Shown here piece after piece: positions 6,800 to 16,190 of a stretch of DNA of 35,162 nucleotides; positions within the stretch are counted from its first letter, which is position 1, and the number at the start of each line of letters is the position of its first letter. Position numbers and translations under genes: made by a program. The stretch is from the NCBI RefSeq assembly GCF_005869855.1, contig NZ_SZNH01000005.1, positions 613 through 35,774 on the forward strand, given 5' to 3'. The notes beneath the pieces are model-generated. The model was given only the letters and a program-made list of their open reading frames with translations. It ran no database searches and was not told where the DNA came from. This DNA comes from Nostoc sp. PA-18-2419 (GTDB lineage: Bacteria; Cyanobacteriota; Cyanobacteriia; Cyanobacteriales; Nostocaceae).

Positions 6800-8839
6800 A
6801 TGAATTTATCATTGTTATTTGTTTCTCAGTGGCTACCTAAAAAGTTAATTAATAAGTTATTAAATAATCTGCTAAATATTAGGAATAGACATTTATTCTT
6901 GTTCGATATTATTATTTTTTCAATAACAGTCTTATTAACTCTGAATCTCTGTTTAGATGGGAAGTTTTTCATCGAAGATTATAAATTAGAATTAGGAATC
7001 GTAACAATACTTTTTTTAGTGATAAAGCTTACTGTATTGTGGAATTTAGGTTTTTATAGACTTTACTGGCGCTATGCAAGTATTGAAGAACTTTTATATA
7101 TAACTATTGTTATGGGAATTTCAGTAGTAATCCAAGCGGTATTCTTTGATGTGATGCGATTATTCCCATATTTAACATTGGATATTTTACCGCGATCGCT
7201 ACCATTAATTGATGGATTGCTTTCATGTATTTTCATTGGGGGACTGCGTTTTACTATTCCAATTGTAGAAAGAATTAGTCAACAAAATACAGTATTTAAA
7301 CCACAAGAACGTGTATTAATAATTGGTGCTGGTAATGCTGGAATTTCTTTAGTACGAGAAATGCAAAGAAATCCCCAATTAGGGTTTTATCCTGTTGCTT
7401 TCATTGATGACGATCCTCGAAAATTTCGGGCATACATACGTGGGATTCCTGTAGTTGGCGATCGCTATCAAATTCCTGATATTTTACAATCTCTCCAAAT
7501 CCATAAAGCGATCATTGCTATGCCGACAGTTACAGGTAAAGTTATTCGAGAAATTGTAGATATTTGCAAAGCAACTGGAACTCAAACTAGCACTTTACCA
7601 GGCATACATGAAATTCTCAATGGTCGGGTGCGAGTTGACAGCATTCGGGATGTACGAATTGAAGATTTACTCAGACGCGAACCCGTACAAATAAATTTTG
7701 AAAAAGTTTCTCAATTTCTCAAAGGTAAAACAGTATTGATCACGGGTTCAGGTGGCTCAATTGGTAGCGAACTTTGCCGCCAAATTTTTAAATGCAATCC
7801 TGCTGAAATGATACTGATGGGACATGGAGAAAACTCTGTATTTAATATCCAACAAGAATTAGAACAACTTATTCAAGTACTCGAAAATGAAGGCAAATCA
7901 TCCATTAATACTCCTCATATTTCTACCTTTATTGCTGATATTCGCTTCAAGTCTCGATTAGAACATGCATTTAAAATATTTCAACCTGATGTCATTTTCC
8001 ACGCTGCGGCTCATAAACATGTCCCATTAATGGAATTAAATCCAGTAGAAGCAATCACTAACAATGTAATGGGAACAAAAAATTTAGTAGAACTAGCATT
8101 GCAATATGATGTAAAACATTTCGTGATGATTTCTACAGACAAAGCAGTTAATCCTACCAATGTTATGGGTGCGAGTAAAAGAGTCGCTGAAATGTTGGTA
8201 CTGCAAGCTGCAAGAGAAAGTGGCAAACCTTATGTAACTGTACGTTTTGGCAACGTTTTAGGCAGTCGAGGTAGTGTAGTTCCCACTTTTAAAAAACAAA
8301 TTGCAGCAGGTGGCCCAGTGACTGTCACTCATCCAGATATTCGTCGTTATTTCATGACTATTCCGGAAGCAGTTCAACTCGTTTTGCAGGCTGCAGTACT
8401 TGGTCATGGTGGTGAAGTTTTAATGCTGAATATGGGTAAACCTGTGAAAATTGTTGACTTAGCAAAGGAATTGATTCGTCTTTCTGGATATAAAGTAAAC
8501 CAAGATATTGAGATTGTATTTACTGGTTTGCGTCCAGGAGAAAAGTTATTTGAAGAATTATTTATTAGTGGAGAAGAATATCAACCAACCGAACACGAAA
8601 AACTCTTAGTAGTAAAAAATGCTAGTCAAATGATTCCAGAAAATTTAGATATAACTGTGACAACTTTGTGTCAAGCAGCAGTAAAAAATGATACGAGTTT
8701 AATTCTATTTTTACTTGAACAATTGGTACCAGGCTACAAACCCAAACACTTAAATAGTTATGTGGGAGGAAATATTTCCAGCAATACTTCACTCCAAACG
8801 AAGCCAAATATGAATATGTTGGCACAGGTAAAATCGTAA
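6800..8839 (+). CDS. Membrane UDP-HexNAc 4,6-dehydratase (CapD/WbpM/PglF group)
   Basis: This enzyme probably converts a UDP-HexNAc into the 4-keto-6-deoxy sugar that starts bacillosamine-, QuiNAc- or FucNAc-type synthesis. In the 679 residues, four hydrophobic helices (about 33-155) precede a first Rossmann module (GAGNAG, 176-181). The catalytic SDR domain follows, with TGSGGSIGSE (315-324), HAAAHKHVPLME and STDKAVNPTNVMGASKR (445-461). Here the usual catalytic Tyr is replaced by Met (M-x3-K), as in WbpM/PglF. RFGNVLGSRGSVVP and GLRPGEKLFEEL complete the family pattern. An upstream TTG at 6791 is possible, but AGAGG at 6784 is better spaced for the ATG at 6800. It is the first gene of the left polysaccharide block. 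Confidence 0.9.
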   Translation: MNLSLLFVSQWLPKKLINKLLNNLLNIRNRHLFLFDIIIFSITVLLTLNLCLDGKFFIEDYKLELGIVTILFLVIKLTVLWNLGFYRLYWRYASIEELLYITIVMGISVVIQAVFFDVMRLFPYLTLDILPRSLPLIDGLLSCIFIGGLRFTIPIVERISQQNTVFKPQERVLIIGAGNAGISLVREMQRNPQLGFYPVAFIDDDPRKFRAYIRGIPVVGDRYQIPDILQSLQIHKAIIAMPTVTGKVIREIVDICKATGTQTSTLPGIHEILNGRVRVDSIRDVRIEDLLRREPVQINFEKVSQFLKGKTVLITGSGGSIGSELCRQIFKCNPAEMILMGHGENSVFNIQQELEQLIQVLENEGKSSINTPHISTFIADIRFKSRLEHAFKIFQPDVIFHAAAHKHVPLMELNPVEAITNNVMGTKNLVELALQYDVKHFVMISTDKAVNPTNVMGASKRVAEMLVLQAARESGKPYVTVRFGNVLGSRGSVVPTFKKQIAAGGPVTVTHPDIRRYFMTIPEAVQLVLQAAVLGHGGEVLMLNMGKPVKIVDLAKELIRLSGYKVNQDIEIVFTGLRPGEKLFEELFISGEEYQPTEHEKLLVVKNASQMIPENLDITVTTLCQAAVKNDTSLILFLLEQLVPGYKPKHLNSYVGGNISSNTSLQTKPNMNMLAQVKS

Positions 8840-8904
8840 CTAGCAGATAGTAATCTACTTTGATTGTTCAGCGTGAGTAATTTAACTTAACTGTCAAAAT
8901 AAAT

Positions 8905-9912
8905 ATGTCTAAAAATTCTAATCCTATTTTGCAAGTATTTGATAAAGTATCTCAAGTTAATAGTAGATATTTATCTAGGATTAAGAATATTGCCAAGATA
9001 TTTGTCACGAGAAGAAGTGAGTGGTCAATTGGAATTTATCTAGGCGAATCTCCTTTTAGTTTTGTTTCTGCCAATACAATTATTAATCCAGTTTTGACTG
9101 CCAAGGATATAACAGATGTCCCAGCACACTTTGTTGCTGACCCATTTATGGTTCGTGAGGACGGCATTTGGTATATGTTCTTTGAAGTATTAAATAGTTT
9201 GCAAAATAAAGGAGTAATAGGACTAGCAAATAGTAATGATGCATACAAATGGAATTATCAACAAATTGTACTTGATGAACCGTTTCATTTGTCTTATCCA
9301 TATGTATTCAAATTTCAAAATGATTACTATATGATTCCAGAAACTTCACAAGCTAGTTCTATTCGTTTATATAAAGCAACTAATTTTCCAACCAAATGGT
9401 CTTTTATCCAAACTTTACTTTCTGAAAAAGATTTTGTAGATCCTAGTATTTTTCAATACAATAATCTTTGGTGGTTGTTGACTGCAACATCACAAGCAAG
9501 AAACACATTACGTCTCTATTATTCCCAAAATTTGATGGATACTTGGATTGAGCATCCTCAAAGTCCAGTGATTAAAGGAAGTAAAAATATAGCCAGACCA
9601 GCAGGTAGAGTTATAGTCTTCGATGGCAAAATTATTAGATATACCCAAGATTGTGAGCGGGTATATGGTCATCAAGTTAGAGCATTTCAAATAACTGAAT
9701 TGACGACAACAAATTATCAAGAGAAGGAAATTAAAAATAATCCAGTTATTAAAGCAAGTGGACTTGGTTGGAATCAAATAGGTATGCATCATATTGATGC
9801 TCACCAAATTGATAAAGATAAATGGATTGCATGTGTAGATGGAAAGCGTTATCAATTAGTTTTTAATCAAACTTTAATAACTAAAAGTTTGGCTAATATT
9901 AATTCAATTTGA
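8905..9912 (+). CDS. Beta-propeller protein like the N-terminal domain of GINT1
   Basis: This 335-residue protein has no signal peptide or membrane helix. From about residue 70 it shows repeated blade-like motifs: AHFVADPFMVREDGIWYMFFEV, LSYPYVFKFQNDYYMIPET, WSFIQTLL...FVDPSIFQYNNLWWLLTAT, then ARPAGRVIVFDGKIIRYTQDC. This resembles the five-bladed, GH43-like N-terminal domain of plant glucosamine inositolphosphorylceramide transferase 1, which also occurs in bacterial surface-polysaccharide loci. The acidic DPF motifs recall GH43-fold active sites, but hydrolysis is not implied. It follows the dehydratase by 65 bp. I infer a role in sugar recognition or transfer during repeat-unit assembly; a wrong family assignment is possible. 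Confidence 0.6.
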   Translation: MSKNSNPILQVFDKVSQVNSRYLSRIKNIAKIFVTRRSEWSIGIYLGESPFSFVSANTIINPVLTAKDITDVPAHFVADPFMVREDGIWYMFFEVLNSLQNKGVIGLANSNDAYKWNYQQIVLDEPFHLSYPYVFKFQNDYYMIPETSQASSIRLYKATNFPTKWSFIQTLLSEKDFVDPSIFQYNNLWWLLTATSQARNTLRLYYSQNLMDTWIEHPQSPVIKGSKNIARPAGRVIVFDGKIIRYTQDCERVYGHQVRAFQITELTTTNYQEKEIKNNPVIKASGLGWNQIGMHHIDAHQIDKDKWIACVDGKRYQLVFNQTLITKSLANINSI

Positions 9913-10106
9913 TTTGTGAGATTTATTTTTTATCACGCAGAGTCACCGAGAAAGCAGAGAGAAGAATAAAGAAAGTGAGATTTAGATAAATAATTTAGGA
10001 TTACTAAGTCATTTATTATTACAGACAGCAATCATAATTAAAATCTGCTAGTTAAAAGTATATTTTAATAAGTTGAGTTTGAATAAGATAGTGAGGAATA
10101 GAAAAG

Positions 10107-10901
10107 ATGTTAATTATCACAAAGAAATTTATCTTTTCAGTAGGAGAAGTTTGGTTTGATGAAGAGACACGAGAATTACCGAACGTGGATGTACTTCACT
10201 ACAGACAATGGATGCACCCCATTCAAGGTGGTCAATCTGATGAATTTTATACAAGATTAATTGATTTAACTAAAAGTCATGATGAACTTTGGGAAAGTAT
10301 TAGTAGTAATGATAGATATAAAATTAGACGAGCAGAGCAGAAAGACCAGGTAATTTATGAATATTGGGAGACCATAGACTCTAATATTATCGATGATTTT
10401 TCTGATTTTTATGATTTATTTGCTTTCCAAAAAGGCTTAAATAGAATTAATAAAACTCAACTTCAAAATCGTGTAAACGCTGGTGTAATTGATATTTCAC
10501 GTATCAAGTCAAAAGATGGTAGTTCTTTAGTTTGGCATGTTTATTATCGAAATAAAAATAGAGTTCGTCTTTTACATTCTGCATCTCTAAAAAAGAATAA
10601 TGATACTTCCTACCAATCAATTTTAGGACGAGCAAACCGTTATCATCACTGGCAGGATATTTTGAGATTTAAAAACTTGGGAATTTGTAGCTATGATTTT
10701 GGCGGGTGGTATACCGGAAATACAGACCAAGAAAAATTAGGTATTAATGAGTTTAAAGAAAAGTTTGGCGGAGAAGTTGTCAAGAATTTTAATTGTGTTA
10801 ATGGTATTACTTTGAAAGGGAAGTTATATTTATATATTCTGAAAATATATTTCAGGTTATCTCAATTTCCTAAATCACATTTCTTGAATTTTAAATTTTA
10901 A
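10107..10901 (+). CDS. FemAB/GNAT-like acyl- or aminoacyltransferase
   Basis: This 264-residue protein has the look of half a FemAB-type double GNAT fold. ELWESISSNDRYKIRRAEQKD (about 71-91) matches the W..l....R..IrkA signature, and YDFGGWYTGNTDQEKLGINEFKEKFGGE (about 199-226) matches the final YDfGG ... FK..FGg strand-loop. FemAB relatives transfer amino acids or other acyl groups to amino functions of cell-wall precursors; relatives in polysaccharide loci are uncharacterised. The substrate is unknown. Its place between the propeller protein and the flippase suggests decoration of the lipid-linked repeat. The ATG has a GAGG about 11 bases upstream. Confidence 0.6.
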   Translation: MLIITKKFIFSVGEVWFDEETRELPNVDVLHYRQWMHPIQGGQSDEFYTRLIDLTKSHDELWESISSNDRYKIRRAEQKDQVIYEYWETIDSNIIDDFSDFYDLFAFQKGLNRINKTQLQNRVNAGVIDISRIKSKDGSSLVWHVYYRNKNRVRLLHSASLKKNNDTSYQSILGRANRYHHWQDILRFKNLGICSYDFGGWYTGNTDQEKLGINEFKEKFGGEVVKNFNCVNGITLKGKLYLYILKIYFRLSQFPKSHFLNFKF

Positions 10902-11033
10902 ATATTTGATTAAGTTTCTCAAAATTAAAAATTTTCTCTTATGCGAAAATAAGTTGAAAATCATTGCAACCAATAAATTCGCAAAAATCAGACACACCAA
11001 GATGATTGGTAATCTAAAATACAAAATTATACA

Positions 11034-12404
11034 ATGTGGCATTTGCAAAGCTTTGTTGATTACTGGAAGAAGCTGACAAGTGGCTCTATCAATCGCCAAA
11101 TTTTTGGTGCTGCGATGATAGTTGGTTTATTGACAGCATTGGTTAAAGTAGCGGCTGTGGGTAAAGAATTGGTGGTTGCTCAGAGGTTTGGCACTGGAGA
11201 TGACATAGATGCGTTTTTAATTGCTTTGTTGATACCTTCTTTTATTATTAACGTAATCGCTGGTTCTTTTAATACTGCTCTCATACCTACTTATATGCAG
11301 ATACGAGAGCAGGAAGGTACAAAAGCTGCTCAAAGGCTTTTCTGTGGAGCCACAATCAGTGGCTTGGGACTGTTAGTAATTACAACAATACTGATGGTAG
11401 TTCTAGCACCCTTGTATTTACCACGAATTGCGACTGGATTTAGTCCCCAAAAGTTAGAGCTGACTTTTCATTTGCTCTGCGCGATCGCACCTTTTGTTTT
11501 CTTAAGTGGGATTATTGTCATTTGGGGTGCTGTATTGAATGCAGGGGAGCGTTTTGCTTTAGCAGCATTCTCACCAATTATTACTCCAACTGTTACCGTT
11601 GTATTGCTTTTAACGCTGAAATCTTTGAGTATTTTCGCTTTGGCTGCTGGATTAGTCTGCGGTGCAGTACTAGAAATAATTCTCTTAGGAACAGCGCTGC
11701 ACCGACAAGGCATTTCATGGGTTCCGAAATGGTATGGATTTGACACTAATCTGCGTCAAGTTGTTCGCCAATATTTCCCGATGATTGCGGGAGGACTTTT
11801 AATGTGTAGTACAAACTTAGTCGATCAATCTATGGCAGCAATGTTGTTACCTGGTAGCGTTGCAGCACTCAACTACGGTAACAAAGCGATCGCATTTCCC
11901 ATGTCTCTAGCCACTACAGCATTAAGTACTGCTGTGATTCCCTATTTTTCTAAAATGATTGCTGCTAACGATTGGGTAGGCACACGTCGCACACTTAAGC
12001 GATATATGCAGATAATTTTTATCACAACTATTTTACTGTCAATATTCTTATTTGTATTTTCTGAATCTATAGTCAAAATACTTTTTCAAAGAGGTTCGTT
12101 TACAGCTGATGACACTCATTTAGTAGCCCAAATTCAAAGTTTTTTTGCTTTCCAAATACCTTTTTACGTAGCGGGAATTATGGTAGTACGATTAATTTCA
12201 GCAATGCAAGCCAATCATATATTGATGTGGGCTTCTGCATATAATCTCATTAACAATATTATTTTAAACTATTTATTTCTCCACTATTTTGGGGTTGCAG
12301 GTATTGCTCTATCAACAGCCTGTGTTTCTGCCTTAGCATTTTTCTTTTTATCATATTTTGCTCATAAAAAAATCAAAAAATTCTCTGCAACTTCAACAAC
12401 CTAG
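11034..12404 (+). CDS. MurJ/MVF-family lipid-linked oligosaccharide flippase
   Basis: This 456-residue polytopic protein has about 12-14 hydrophobic segments and belongs to the MurJ (MviN) branch of the MOP exporter superfamily. Signatures include VGKELVVAQRFGTGDDIDAFLIALLIPSFI, SFNTALIPTY, NLVDQSMAAMLLPGSVAALNYGNKAI and KILFQRGSFTADDT. MurJ flips lipid II. In cyanobacterial polysaccharide loci without a classical Wzx, such proteins are thought to flip the undecaprenyl-linked repeat unit, and that is the role inferred here because no other Wzx-like gene is seen. No clear ribosome-binding site precedes the ATG. Confidence 0.85.
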   Translation: MWHLQSFVDYWKKLTSGSINRQIFGAAMIVGLLTALVKVAAVGKELVVAQRFGTGDDIDAFLIALLIPSFIINVIAGSFNTALIPTYMQIREQEGTKAAQRLFCGATISGLGLLVITTILMVVLAPLYLPRIATGFSPQKLELTFHLLCAIAPFVFLSGIIVIWGAVLNAGERFALAAFSPIITPTVTVVLLLTLKSLSIFALAAGLVCGAVLEIILLGTALHRQGISWVPKWYGFDTNLRQVVRQYFPMIAGGLLMCSTNLVDQSMAAMLLPGSVAALNYGNKAIAFPMSLATTALSTAVIPYFSKMIAANDWVGTRRTLKRYMQIIFITTILLSIFLFVFSESIVKILFQRGSFTADDTHLVAQIQSFFAFQIPFYVAGIMVVRLISAMQANHILMWASAYNLINNIILNYLFLHYFGVAGIALSTACVSALAFFFLSYFAHKKIKKFSATSTT

Positions 12405-12489
12405 TTTTCAGATTGACCCTTTCTTCATCTCTGGGATCTGCATCTGAAACGCCTATGGGTGATTTTATATATACTCATATTGCACCACA

Positions 12490-13602
12490 ATGAAACTAAC
12501 ATTAATTATTCATTCCCTTACCTATGGTGGTGCCGAACGGATTATGTCAATTATGGCAAACTACTGGGCAGCTAAGGGATGGCAAATTACATTATTAACA
12601 TTTGATAACAATAAAGTACCGGACTTTGATCTCGACTCTCATGTAAATTATATTCCCTTAGGGATAGCTGAAAAATCTCCGACTGCAATAATTGGCATCT
12701 GGAATAATATAAAACGCATCAAAATTCTCCGAGATGCAATTATTAATAGTAAACCAGATGCCGTAATTAGCTTTATGTCTAAAACTAATACGATCACTTT
12801 ACTAGCAACGCGGTGGTTGAACATCCCAATAGTAGTTTCTGAACGTAGTAATCCCATCAAAAGTTCTTTAGGTTGGAATTGGCAACAACTACGACAATGG
12901 ACTTATCCATTTGCAGACAAAATTGTTTTTCAAACTCAACGAGCAAAGGATTATTTTCCATCGGAACTACAAAATCATAGCTGTATTATTCCTAATATGG
13001 TTGTATTACCACCAATAAAAAAACATTCATCAGAAAAATTTTTAACAGAGCGATCGCTAATTGCTATGGGACGTTTTGTACCAGAGAAAGGCTTTGATTT
13101 ATTGCTACAAGCTTTTGCCAAACTAAAAGATAATTATCCAGAATGGACATTAACTATTTTAGGAGACGGTAAATTACGTCCAGAATTGGAAACTTTACGT
13201 AACCAACTAAGACTAAGTGATCGCGTTCATTTTCCGGGAATGGTGAACAATACTTATACTTTTTTACAACAGGCAGAGTTTTTTATTATGTCTTCCCGTT
13301 TTGAAGGTTTTCCCAACGCTCTTTGTGAAGCAATGGCATGTGGTTTACCAGTTATATCCACAGATTGTCCTAGTGGCCCACGAGAGATTATTCGTGATGG
13401 TACAGATGGTATTTTGGTTCCGAATGAAGATGTTTCAGCATTAGCCACAGCAATAGAACGACTGATGTCTAACGAACAAGAACGAAAATCTTTAGCTGCT
13501 CGTGCGCCAGAAGTAACTGAACGATTTAGTGTCAAAAAAATAATGGGAATGTGGGAAGAAGTATTAGCTCAAGTTATTAAAAAGAAACCCAAGTTTATCT
13601 GA
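12490..13602 (+). CDS. GT4-family glycosyltransferase (1)
   Basis: This 370-residue GT-B enzyme has an N-terminal acceptor domain starting MKLTLIIHSLTYGGAERI and a Glycos_transf_1 C-terminal domain. MGRFVPEKGFDLLLQAF opens the donor half, and the retaining E-x7-E motif is E272 (in FEGFPNALCE) and E280. It would transfer a sugar from a nucleotide donor to the growing lipid-linked repeat at the cytoplasmic face. Donor and linkage cannot be read from sequence. It lies 85 bp after the flippase gene in the same transcriptional direction. Confidence 0.88.
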   Translation: MKLTLIIHSLTYGGAERIMSIMANYWAAKGWQITLLTFDNNKVPDFDLDSHVNYIPLGIAEKSPTAIIGIWNNIKRIKILRDAIINSKPDAVISFMSKTNTITLLATRWLNIPIVVSERSNPIKSSLGWNWQQLRQWTYPFADKIVFQTQRAKDYFPSELQNHSCIIPNMVVLPPIKKHSSEKFLTERSLIAMGRFVPEKGFDLLLQAFAKLKDNYPEWTLTILGDGKLRPELETLRNQLRLSDRVHFPGMVNNTYTFLQQAEFFIMSSRFEGFPNALCEAMACGLPVISTDCPSGPREIIRDGTDGILVPNEDVSALATAIERLMSNEQERKSLAARAPEVTERFSVKKIMGMWEEVLAQVIKKKPKFI

Positions 13603-13712
13603 AAACTGTAAACTTTAGATAATTAGCTTTATTAGAAAAGTCATTATTTTATCTTCTTTGCACCTTAAACTGCAAAAAATATATTTTTAGAGAAAATATA
13701 ATAAATTAAACA

Positions 13713-15041
13713 ATGAATATCCGAAAATCTCTTTACTTCACTTATGCTTCTTATAGAAATTACAGTTTTCCTCACCTGTATAATCAATTCGTTAAAGAAA
13801 GTTTATTTAATGTTTCTATTAATCCAACTAAAGAGTTATTAACAAAAATTTTGATTCATTGCCATAGATTTGTTCCATACTATGCCAAATTAATCGAAAG
13901 TCTACCTAATAAAGAAATTATTCACCAAACACCAAAACTATATCTTTGTCAATTTCCAATCCTGACAAAAGATATTATTCGTACAAACTTTGAACAAATA
14001 AAATCTACAGATTTAGCACAGCGCCAGTGGTATTTAAATACATCAGGTGGTTCAACAGGAGAGCCAATTAAATTAATTCAAGATGCTGACTACAATGACT
14101 ACTCTACAGCAATTAGCTTACTTTATTCTTATTTAGTTGGACGAGAATTAGGAGAGCCAGAAGTTCATTTATGGGGTTCAGAAAAAGATATTTTTCAGGG
14201 TACAATCGGATGGAAAGCAAACTTTTTTAATTTTTTGAGAAATACCACATATATGAATGCCTTTCAGATGACTCCTCAAAGAATGAGAAATTTTCTGAAA
14301 TCGCTAAATACAAAACAACCAAAATTAATTGTTGCCTACGCTCAAGCAATTTATGAATTAGCAAAATTTGCTGAATCTGAACAAATTAAACTTGTTCCTC
14401 AAAAAGCAATTATAACTTCTGCTGGAACACTTTACACTTGGATGCGCCAAAAGATTGAGGCTGTATTTCAATGTCAAGTATTTAATCGTTATGGTTCTAG
14501 AGAAGTTAGTGATGTTGCCTGTGAAAAACCAGGAGAGAAGGGGTTGTGGGTAGCTCCTTGGGGTAATTATATTGAGATTGTAGATGATGATAATAATCCT
14601 GTGCCACCAGGAGTTGAAGGTAATATTTTAGTTACTTCTCTGATCAACTTTGCTATGCCGTTGATTCGATATAAAATTGGCGATCGCGGTACTTTATCTC
14701 CTGAATATAAATCTGGACAAATACTACAGCAAGTTTCCGGAAGAAATGTTGATATTTTTAAAACTCATACCGGAACTTTAATCGATGGAGAATATTTTAC
14801 TCATCTTCTATACTTCAAAGATTGGGTGCATAAATTTCAAATAATTCAAAAAAGCTACTTAGAAATTACCATCAAAATTATTAAAGCTAATTCTGATTAT
14901 TTCACTGAAGAACTCGATGACATAGTCGCTAAGTGCAAGCTGATGATGGGGAAAGATTGTGTAGTCAATTTTGAGTTCGTGAATAATATTCCTGTTAATC
15001 ATTCTGGTAAATATCGCTACACCATTTCCGAGGTTGATTAA
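13713..15041 (+). CDS. CapK/PaaK-like adenylate-forming enzyme
   Basis: This 442-residue protein of the ANL superfamily resembles phenylacetate-CoA ligase and capsular CapK. The P-loop-like phosphate motif is SGGSTGEP (111-118), the aromatic A5 motif is YGSRE (260-264), and the A7/A8 region is RYKIGDRG (319-326). Such enzymes activate a carboxylate as acyl-AMP and usually pass it to CoA. In polysaccharide loci they are suspected of activating a non-sugar acyl substituent, but the substrate is not established. The stop codon is followed directly by the ATG of the next gene, so the two are probably co-translated. Confidence 0.8.
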   Translation: MNIRKSLYFTYASYRNYSFPHLYNQFVKESLFNVSINPTKELLTKILIHCHRFVPYYAKLIESLPNKEIIHQTPKLYLCQFPILTKDIIRTNFEQIKSTDLAQRQWYLNTSGGSTGEPIKLIQDADYNDYSTAISLLYSYLVGRELGEPEVHLWGSEKDIFQGTIGWKANFFNFLRNTTYMNAFQMTPQRMRNFLKSLNTKQPKLIVAYAQAIYELAKFAESEQIKLVPQKAIITSAGTLYTWMRQKIEAVFQCQVFNRYGSREVSDVACEKPGEKGLWVAPWGNYIEIVDDDNNPVPPGVEGNILVTSLINFAMPLIRYKIGDRGTLSPEYKSGQILQQVSGRNVDIFKTHTGTLIDGEYFTHLLYFKDWVHKFQIIQKSYLEITIKIIKANSDYFTEELDDIVAKCKLMMGKDCVVNFEFVNNIPVNHSGKYRYTISEVD

Positions 15042-16190
15042 ATGAAAAAGAAGATTGTATTCTTGATTCGCTCTTTGAACTATGGAGGAGCAGAAAGACA
15101 ATTAGTCACACTAGTAAAAGCTCTGGATCGAGAATACTTTGATGTAACCATTTTATGCTTTTATGCTGGTGATTCATTATCTCTAGATAAAAACTTACAA
15201 GATAGTAATATCTCGATAATTTATTTAAAAAAACAGGGACGTTGGCATTTATTTGGCTTTTTTCGGCGTCTTGTTCAGCATCTTCACCGTATACATCCCG
15301 ATATATTGCATGGATATGGTGGAACACCAAATTTACTCACTATTTTCTTAAAGCCTTTTTTTCCCTCAACCCGTATGGTTTGGGGATTACGTAATTCTGA
15401 TACTGATTCTAATTTTTATGATTGGTTAGGGCGTTTAATCTTACAGTTAGAATGTCTTTTATCCAGTTTTGCTGACTTGATTATTATCAATTCTTATGCT
15501 GGTCAAGCATCTTATCTAACTCATGGATTTCCATCTGACAAGATGATGGTAATTTCTAATGGTATTGATATCGAACTTTTTCAGCCTGACTTAGAAGCTA
15601 GAACCAAAGTCCGATCACAGTGGGGAATTTCAGAAAATACGATTTTAATTGGTTTAGTGGGGCGACTAGATTCTAGAAAAGATCATCCGACATTTCTTAA
15701 AGCAGCAGCACTACTGTGTGAAGATAACCAGAATGTGCATTTTGTTTGTGTAGGTAGTGGTTCAGAAAATTATGCACACGAGTTGGATGAACTAGCTCAT
15801 CACTTAGGCATCTCTGAGAAAGTTATCTGGGCAAAAGCGCGTGCAGATATGCCTGCAATCTACAATGCTCTAGATATTGCTGCTTCTTCATCTTATACAG
15901 AAGGATTTCCCAATGTAATTGGAGAGGCGATGGCGTGCGGTATACCTTGTGTGGTGACAGATGTAGGCGACTCAGCTTGGATTGTTGGTGATACCGATGT
16001 AGTGGTACCTCCCAAAACTCCACTAGCTTTGAAAACTGCCATGAAGAAATTGATAGAAAATCTCGCTCTTAATGGTTGCGATCGTACTCAAATTCGACAA
16101 CGAATAATTGACAAATTCTCAGTAGCTCAATTAGTCCTTACAACCGAAGCCACTATTCTTAGTTTATGTCATGAATCATTCTCTAAATAA
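15042..16190 (+). CDS. GT4-family glycosyltransferase (2)
   Basis: This 382-residue GT4 enzyme starts with FLIRSLNYGGAERQLVTL and has LVGRLDSRKDHPTFLKAA at the start of the donor domain and the E-x7-E pair E287/E295 in EGFPNVIGEAMACG. The following block CVVTDVGDSAWIVGDT is shared almost unchanged with the glycosyltransferase at 17388, so the two are paralogues flanking the polymerase gene. The start abuts the stop of the CapK-like gene, and the end overlaps the polymerase gene by 20 bp. Donor sugar unknown. Confidence 0.88.
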   Translation: MKKKIVFLIRSLNYGGAERQLVTLVKALDREYFDVTILCFYAGDSLSLDKNLQDSNISIIYLKKQGRWHLFGFFRRLVQHLHRIHPDILHGYGGTPNLLTIFLKPFFPSTRMVWGLRNSDTDSNFYDWLGRLILQLECLLSSFADLIIINSYAGQASYLTHGFPSDKMMVISNGIDIELFQPDLEARTKVRSQWGISENTILIGLVGRLDSRKDHPTFLKAAALLCEDNQNVHFVCVGSGSENYAHELDELAHHLGISEKVIWAKARADMPAIYNALDIAASSSYTEGFPNVIGEAMACGIPCVVTDVGDSAWIVGDTDVVVPPKTPLALKTAMKKLIENLALNGCDRTQIRQRIIDKFSVAQLVLTTEATILSLCHESFSK

